Positions 13,898-18,162 of a stretch of DNA of 18,162 nt are shown here, one piece after another. The translations under genes were made by a program, and so were the position numbers. Position 1 is the first letter of the stretch. The number at the start of each line of letters is the position of its first letter. Below the pieces are notes generated by a model. It was not told the origin of the DNA, did no database searches, and was given only the letters and a program-made list of their open reading frames with translations. The stretch lies in NCBI GenBank assembly GCA_027489835.1, contig JAIXZF010000388.1, forward strand, positions 1-18,162. The letters are read 5' to 3'. The DNA is from Hyphomicrobiales bacterium (GTDB lineage Bacteria; Pseudomonadota; Alphaproteobacteria; Rhizobiales; Beijerinckiaceae).

Positions 13898-16078
13898 ATG
13901 GCTGACCGCGACGGAACCCGACGCGAACCCAATTTCGGCGATGGCCGCTCTGCGCGTGGCCCGGCGCGCGGCGATCTGCGCCTGTCCGAAGAGGATCGCG
14001 CTGCCCCGCCCCGCCGCCAGGGGCGTCCGCCCGAACCGCGGCAGGCCGAGCGGACCCGCGCGCGCAAGGGCGATCCCGGCGACGAGCCGCCGCGCCGCGG
14101 CAAGCCCGGACGGAGCCGCAAGCGGCGCGGATCGTTCCTCGGGCGCATGGTCTACTGGAGCGTGGTCGCCGGACTCTGGCTCGTCATGGGCCTCGGCGGG
14201 CTGATCGCGTACCACGCCGCGCAGCTGCCGCCGATCGACCAGCTCACCGTGCCGAAGCGCCCGCCCAACATCGCCATCCTCTCGGCCGATGGCGCGCTGA
14301 TCGCCAACAGGGGCGAGACGGGCGGCCGCAATGTCGGCATCAAGGAGTTGCCGCCCTACCTGCCCCGCGCCTTCGTCGCGATCGAGGACCGGCGTTTCTA
14401 CAGCCATTGGGGGCTCGACCCCATCGGCATCGCCCGCGCAAGCGTGCGCAACCTGACGACGCGGGGCGTCAGCCAGGGCGGCTCGACGCTGACCCAGCAA
14501 CTCGCCAAGAACCTGTTCCTCACGCAGGACCGCACCCTGTCGCGCAAGATGCAGGAAGCCATTCTCGCGGTCTGGCTCGAGAATGCCTACACCAAGGACC
14601 AGATCCTCGAACTCTACCTCAACCGCGTCTATTTCGGCTCGGGCGCCTATGGTGTGGAGGCGGCGGCGCAGCGCTATTTCGGCAAGTCAGCCCGCGCCGT
14701 GAACGTCGCCGAGGCGGCGATGCTGGCGGGGCTCGTGCAGGCGCCTTCGCGCCTCGCGCCCAACCGCAATCCGGAGGCCGCCGAGCGCCGCGCCCAGATG
14801 GTGATCGCGGCGATGGTCGAGCAGGGCTTCATCACCGACGCCTCGGCCAAGAGCGCCCTGGTGCAGCCCGCCGAGGCTGTGGAGCGCGACGGCGCCAACA
14901 CCATCGCCTATTCGGCCGACCATGTGATGGACGTGCTCGACGACTTCATCGGCGCGGTGGAAGGCGACGTCACGGTGCTGACCTCGATCGATCCGCGCAT
15001 CCAGGCGGCGGCCGAGGCGGCGCTGACCGAGGCCCTGGGGCGCGAGGGCGTGAAGCAGGGCGTCTCGCAGGGGGCCATGGTGGCGATGAGCCCGGACGGC
15101 GCCATCCAGGCCCTCGTCGGCGGCCGCAGCTATGCCCGCAGCCAGTTCAACCGCGCCACCTCCGCGCGCCGCCAGCCCGGCTCGTCCTTCAAGCCCTTCG
15201 TCTATCTGGCCGCGCTCGAGGCCGGGCTGACGCCTGATACCATCCGGGACGATTCGCCCGTGACCATCAAGGGCTGGTCGCCCGAGAACTATTCGCGCGA
15301 CTATCGCGGCCCCGTGACGCTCCAGACCGCGCTGTCGCTCTCGCTCAACACCGTGGCGGTCAAGCTCGGCCAGGAGGTCGGCCCCCGCTCGGTGGTGCGC
15401 GTCGCCCAGCGCCTCGGCGTCGCCTCTCCCCTCCAGCCCAATGGCTCGCTGGCGCTCGGCACCTCCGAGGTCACGCCGCTTGAGATGACCGCCGCCTACG
15501 CCGCCTTCGCCAATGGCGGGCAGGGCGTCACGCCCTACGTCATCCGCGAGGTCCGCGCCGCCAACGGCAAGGTGCTCTACAAGCGCCAGGGCTCGGGCAT
15601 CGGCCCGGTGATCGACCGCGCCAACCTCGCCATGATGAACGGCATGATGCGCGAAACGCTGCTGACCGGGACGGGTCGGAAGGCCGACGTGCCCGGCTGG
15701 GAAGCCGCCGGAAAGACCGGCACGACGCAGGATTTCCGCGATGCCTGGTTCGTCGGCTACACCGGCCGGCTCGTCGCCTCGGTCTGGCTCGGCAACGATG
15801 ACAACAGCCCGATGAAGCGCGTCTCCGGCGGCGGGCTTCCTTCCGAGATCTGGGGCCGCTTCATGCGCGCGGCGCTGCAGGGCGCGCAGCCCCAGCCGCT
15901 GCCGGGCGGGCTGTGGCGCTCGGGTCCGGACGCCTCCGGCCTCGGCACGCCGATGGCCAGCGCAGGCCAGCCCGGCGGGCGCATGGCGCCGCCCGCGCCG
16001 GTCACGACGACCGACAATGACCGGAGCTGGATCAGGCCGCAGGAGAAGGGCCTGCTGGAGCGCCTGTTCGGCGGCTGA
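13898..16078 (+). CDS. Bifunctional class A penicillin-binding protein (glycosyltransferase/transpeptidase)
   Basis: This 726-residue inner-membrane enzyme polymerises lipid II into glycan strands and cross-links them in the periplasm. An N-terminal cytoplasmic tail of about 80 residues is rich in Arg, Pro and Gly and probably disordered; one membrane anchor spans about 83-106. The glycosyltransferase domain (about 130-300) has catalytic Glu163 in IEDRRFYSHWG and GGSTLTQQLAKN. The transpeptidase domain (about 370-660) has SSFK (Ser429, Lys432), SLN (482-484) and KTGTT (Lys606). The linker is short: there is no OB-fold insertion of about 100 residues as in E. coli PBP1a, so despite resemblance to PBP1A this is a compact class A form. 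A CtrA-type box lies 87 bases upstream. The gene ends 10 bases from the converging transporter gene. Function is secure; which PBP paralog it is cannot be told, so no symbol is given. Confidence 0.95.
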   Translation: MADRDGTRREPNFGDGRSARGPARGDLRLSEEDRAAPPRRQGRPPEPRQAERTRARKGDPGDEPPRRGKPGRSRKRRGSFLGRMVYWSVVAGLWLVMGLGGLIAYHAAQLPPIDQLTVPKRPPNIAILSADGALIANRGETGGRNVGIKELPPYLPRAFVAIEDRRFYSHWGLDPIGIARASVRNLTTRGVSQGGSTLTQQLAKNLFLTQDRTLSRKMQEAILAVWLENAYTKDQILELYLNRVYFGSGAYGVEAAAQRYFGKSARAVNVAEAAMLAGLVQAPSRLAPNRNPEAAERRAQMVIAAMVEQGFITDASAKSALVQPAEAVERDGANTIAYSADHVMDVLDDFIGAVEGDVTVLTSIDPRIQAAAEAALTEALGREGVKQGVSQGAMVAMSPDGAIQALVGGRSYARSQFNRATSARRQPGSSFKPFVYLAALEAGLTPDTIRDDSPVTIKGWSPENYSRDYRGPVTLQTALSLSLNTVAVKLGQEVGPRSVVRVAQRLGVASPLQPNGSLALGTSEVTPLEMTAAYAAFANGGQGVTPYVIREVRAANGKVLYKRQGSGIGPVIDRANLAMMNGMMRETLLTGTGRKADVPGWEAAGKTGTTQDFRDAWFVGYTGRLVASVWLGNDDNSPMKRVSGGGLPSEIWGRFMRAALQGAQPQPLPGGLWRSGPDASGLGTPMASAGQPGGRMAPPAPVTTTDNDRSWIRPQEKGLLERLFGG

Positions 16079-16088
16079 ACCTCGCGGC

Positions 16089-17279
16089 TCAGCCCGCTGC
16101 CCGCAATCGCCTTGTGGTGAAGAACAGCGCCATCGCCGCGAGCCCTATGGCCGTGATGACGATGGGCAGCGGCAGCGCCGCCCCTCCTGCGAGCAGCCGG
16201 CCGACGAGCAGGCCGACGAAGGCCGCGAAGGTCATCTGGCACAGACCCAGCAGCGAGGAGGCGGAGCCCGCGCGTTCGGGGAACGGCATCATCGCCGCGG
16301 CCTGGCCCTGCGGCATGGTCAGCCCGACGCCGGCCGCATAGAGCGCCATCGGGCCGGAGATTTCGAGGGATGAGCCGGTGCCGATCAGCGCCAGCGCCGT
16401 CATCAGCGCGCCGCCGCCGGCGAGGCACAGCACGCCGAGCCTGATCACGCCGTCCAGCCCGAGCCGGCCGACCAGCCTCTGGGCCACGATGGTGCCCGCG
16501 ATGAACCCCAGCACGCCGAGCGCGAAGGACAGGCCGAACTGGATCGGCGTAAGCCGATAGACCCCCATCAGCACGAAGGACGAGCCCGAGATGAAGGCGA
16601 ACAACCCGCCATAGGCGAGGCCGACGAGCCCGACATAGACCCGGTAGGGCCGGTTGCGCAGCAGGAGCCCGTAGCCCTTCAGGATCGACAGGGGCTCGTC
16701 GAGGCGCCGCCGCAGCGTCTCCGGCAGCGCGGCCACGATCCAGACGGCGAGGCAGGTGGCGAAGAACAGCGAGGCGATGAAGGTGGAGCGCCAGCCGAAC
16801 GCGTCGTGCAGCACCCCGCCGAGCACGGGCGCGATGGCCGGCACGACGCCCATGATCATGCCCATGCGGGCGAGTTCCCGCCCGGCGCGCGGTCCCTCGT
16901 AGAGGTCGCGCACCATGGCGCGGCCGAGCACGATGGGCCCCGAGGCGCCCAGCGCCTGGACGAAGCGGCCGGCGACCAGCATCTCGATGTTGACCGCGAA
17001 GGCGCAGACGACCGTCGCCACGGCGAAGAGGGCGAGCCCGAACAGCAGCACGGGCTTGCGGCCCAGCCTGTCCGAGAGCGGGCCGTAGACGATCTGCCCC
17101 GCCGCGAAGCCGAACAGGAAGGCGGACAGCGTGGCCTGGGCGCCGGCCGTGCCGGCCCGGAACACCACCGCGATGTCGGGCACGGAGGGCAGGTAGAAAT
17201 CGGTGGCGAGCGGGCCGAGCGCCGTGAGCATGGCGAGGGTCGCGGTCATCGCCAGCGTGTCAGGGCGCAGCTTGATCAT
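16089..17279 (-). CDS. Bcr/CflA-type MFS drug exporter
   Basis: A 396-residue, very hydrophobic inner-membrane protein with about twelve predicted membrane helices. DFYLPSVPDI (27-36) is the marker of the Bcr/CflA drug-resistance family, GPLSDRLGRKP (66-76) is MFS motif A between helices 2 and 3, and APVLGG near 155 is the antiporter motif C region. Such proteins exchange protons for drugs such as bicyclomycin, chloramphenicol or sulfonamides; the substrate here is unknown. The open frame reaches much further upstream, through the pnp 3' region, but homology and the first helix begin at ATG 17279. No good ribosome site precedes that ATG. It lies downstream of pnp on the same strand, but a strong terminator separates them, so it is probably expressed from a weak local promoter or by readthrough. 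It converges on the PBP gene. Confidence 0.93.
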   Translation of the reverse strand: MIKLRPDTLAMTATLAMLTALGPLATDFYLPSVPDIAVVFRAGTAGAQATLSAFLFGFAAGQIVYGPLSDRLGRKPVLLFGLALFAVATVVCAFAVNIEMLVAGRFVQALGASGPIVLGRAMVRDLYEGPRAGRELARMGMIMGVVPAIAPVLGGVLHDAFGWRSTFIASLFFATCLAVWIVAALPETLRRRLDEPLSILKGYGLLLRNRPYRVYVGLVGLAYGGLFAFISGSSFVLMGVYRLTPIQFGLSFALGVLGFIAGTIVAQRLVGRLGLDGVIRLGVLCLAGGGALMTALALIGTGSSLEISGPMALYAAGVGLTMPQGQAAAMMPFPERAGSASSLLGLCQMTFAAFVGLLVGRLLAGGAALPLPIVITAIGLAAMALFFTTRRLRAAG

Positions 17280-17305
17280 GGCGGCACTGAACCAGAGCGG
17301 AGGCC

Positions 17306-17338
17306 AAAAGAGAATGGCCGGGCGTGAGGCCCGGCCAT
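17306..17338 (-). terminator. Intrinsic terminator of pnp
   Basis: A perfect ten-pair stem (17314-17323 with 17329-17338) with a five-base loop is followed on the minus strand by a T-rich tail, TTCTCTTTT, down to 17306. It starts about 30 bases after the pnp stop and ends 27 bases before the transporter start codon. A smaller stem (17349-17352 with 17357-17360) lies between the pnp stop and this hairpin. Confidence 0.88.
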
Positions 17339-17368
17339 GTCGTGTTCGCGCCGAAAGGCGGGATGGCG

Positions 17369-18162
17369 TCAGTCGCGGCGCGGACGGCGGTCGCGGCCAC
17401 CGCGGTCGCCGCCTTCGCGGCGGGGACGCTCGGTGCGCTCCTCGCGCTCCTCCTCGGGGCCTTCGCCGCGCTCGGCGCGCTCGGCCTCGCGCTGCGCGCG
17501 CAGCTTCTCGGTGATGTCCTCGCCGGTCTGCTGGTCGACGACCTTCATCGAGAGGCGGATCTTGCCGCGCTCGTCGAAGCCCAGGAGCTTGACCTTGACC
17601 TTGTCGCCTTCCTTGACCACGTCGTTGACCTTGGCCACGCGCTGCGGAGCGAGCTCCGAGATGTGGATCAGACCGTCCTTGGCGCCGAAGAAGTTGACGA
17701 ACGCGCCGAACTCCATGGTCTTCACCACGGTGCCTTCGTAGATCACGCCGACCTCGGGCTCCGAGACGATCGACTTGATCCACTTCTGGGCGGCCTCGAT
17801 CGACTTGCCGTCGGGCGAGGCGATCTTGACGGTGCCGTCATCCTCGATGTTGATCTTGGCGCCGGTCTTCTCGACGATCTCGCGGATCACCTTGCCGCCG
17901 GAGCCGATGACTTCGCGGATCTTGTCGACCGGGATCTTCATCGTCTCGATGCGCGGCGCGAACTGGCCGAGCTCGGAGCGCGCCGAGGTGAGCGCGTTCG
18001 CCATCTCGCCGAGGATGTGCAGGCGCCCATCCTTGGCCTGGGAGAGGGCGACCTTCATGATCTCCTCGGTGATGCCGGCGATCTTGATGTCCATCTGCAG
18101 CGAGGTGATGCCGTTCTCGGTGCCGGCGACCTTGAAGTCCATGTCGCCGAGATGATCCTCGT
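17369..18162 (-). CDS. pnp: Polynucleotide phosphorylase, C-terminal part (5' end beyond the window)
   Basis: PNPase degrades RNA 3' to 5' by phosphorolysis, releasing nucleoside diphosphates, and can add tails in reverse. The fragment opens in the second RNase PH-like core at EDHLGDMDFKVAGT, which carries the active-site Asp residues of the family. The codons before the internal ATG at 18142 (EDHLGD) continue the family sequence, so that Met is not the start. A KH domain follows, with IGSGGKVIREI as its nucleic-acid-binding loop, then an S1 domain (VGVIYEGTVVK to IRLSMKVVD). The last 40 or so residues are a highly charged Arg/Glu/Asp tail, as in many alphaproteobacteria, where the tail can contact RNase E. 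Identity is certain; the N-terminal half and the usual upstream rpsO are outside the window. Confidence 0.97.
   Translation of the reverse strand, partial: EDHLGDMDFKVAGTENGITSLQMDIKIAGITEEIMKVALSQAKDGRLHILGEMANALTSARSELGQFAPRIETMKIPVDKIREVIGSGGKVIREIVEKTGAKINIEDDGTVKIASPDGKSIEAAQKWIKSIVSEPEVGVIYEGTVVKTMEFGAFVNFFGAKDGLIHISELAPQRVAKVNDVVKEGDKVKVKLLGFDERGKIRLSMKVVDQQTGEDITEKLRAQREAERAERGEGPEEEREERTERPRREGGDRGGRDRRPRRD

Noticed and set aside
16073..16094. Inverted repeat GGCTGA/TCAGCC across the convergent PBP and transporter ends, a possible bidirectional terminator
   Set aside because: Only six pairs, produced by both genes ending in Gly-TGA, and no T run on either side.

Overview
This is GC-rich chromosomal DNA from an alphaproteobacterium, most likely of the order Hyphomicrobiales (Rhizobiales), for example a Bosea- or Beijerinckia-like lineage. 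The order is inferred from the alphaproteobacterial forms of AhcY, AddA and AddB, a DivL-type kinase, a TsaE-phosphotransferase fusion and CtrA-like TTAA motifs; the genus is a guess. The window is densely coded and I see no mobile element, tRNA, rRNA or CRISPR array.

Layout, plus strand: ahcY (5' end cut by the window edge) closes with an intrinsic terminator. A 309-bp gap follows and leads to a DivL-like PAS sensor kinase whose phospho-acceptor His is replaced by Tyr. Next come a fused tsaE/amgK-like gene, a murU-like nucleotidyltransferase, addB, addA, trxA, and a bifunctional class A penicillin-binding protein. Minus strand: a Bcr/CflA-type MFS transporter converges on the PBP gene, and pnp (5' end beyond the window) has a strong intrinsic terminator between it and the transporter.

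How they fit together: divL, tsaE/amgK, murU, addB and addA are closely packed (4-bp overlaps at murU/addB and addB/addA) and may be largely co-transcribed. AmgK plus MurU form the anabolic recycling route that turns N-acetylmuramate into UDP-MurNAc. AddAB processes double-strand breaks for recombination. The PBP builds peptidoglycan. DivL in other alphaproteobacteria feeds into CckA-ChpT-CtrA, and the window holds a perfect TTAA-N7-TTAA CtrA-type box before the PBP gene and a near-perfect one before the divL-like gene, which suggests cell-cycle control of wall synthesis and possible feedback.

I found no convincing wholly new system. Nearly all of the window is housekeeping; the points worth following are the Tyr-for-His kinase, the CtrA-type boxes, a repeated promoter-proximal element before trxA and the PBP gene, the TsaE-kinase fusion, and an AddB without iron-sulfur cysteines.
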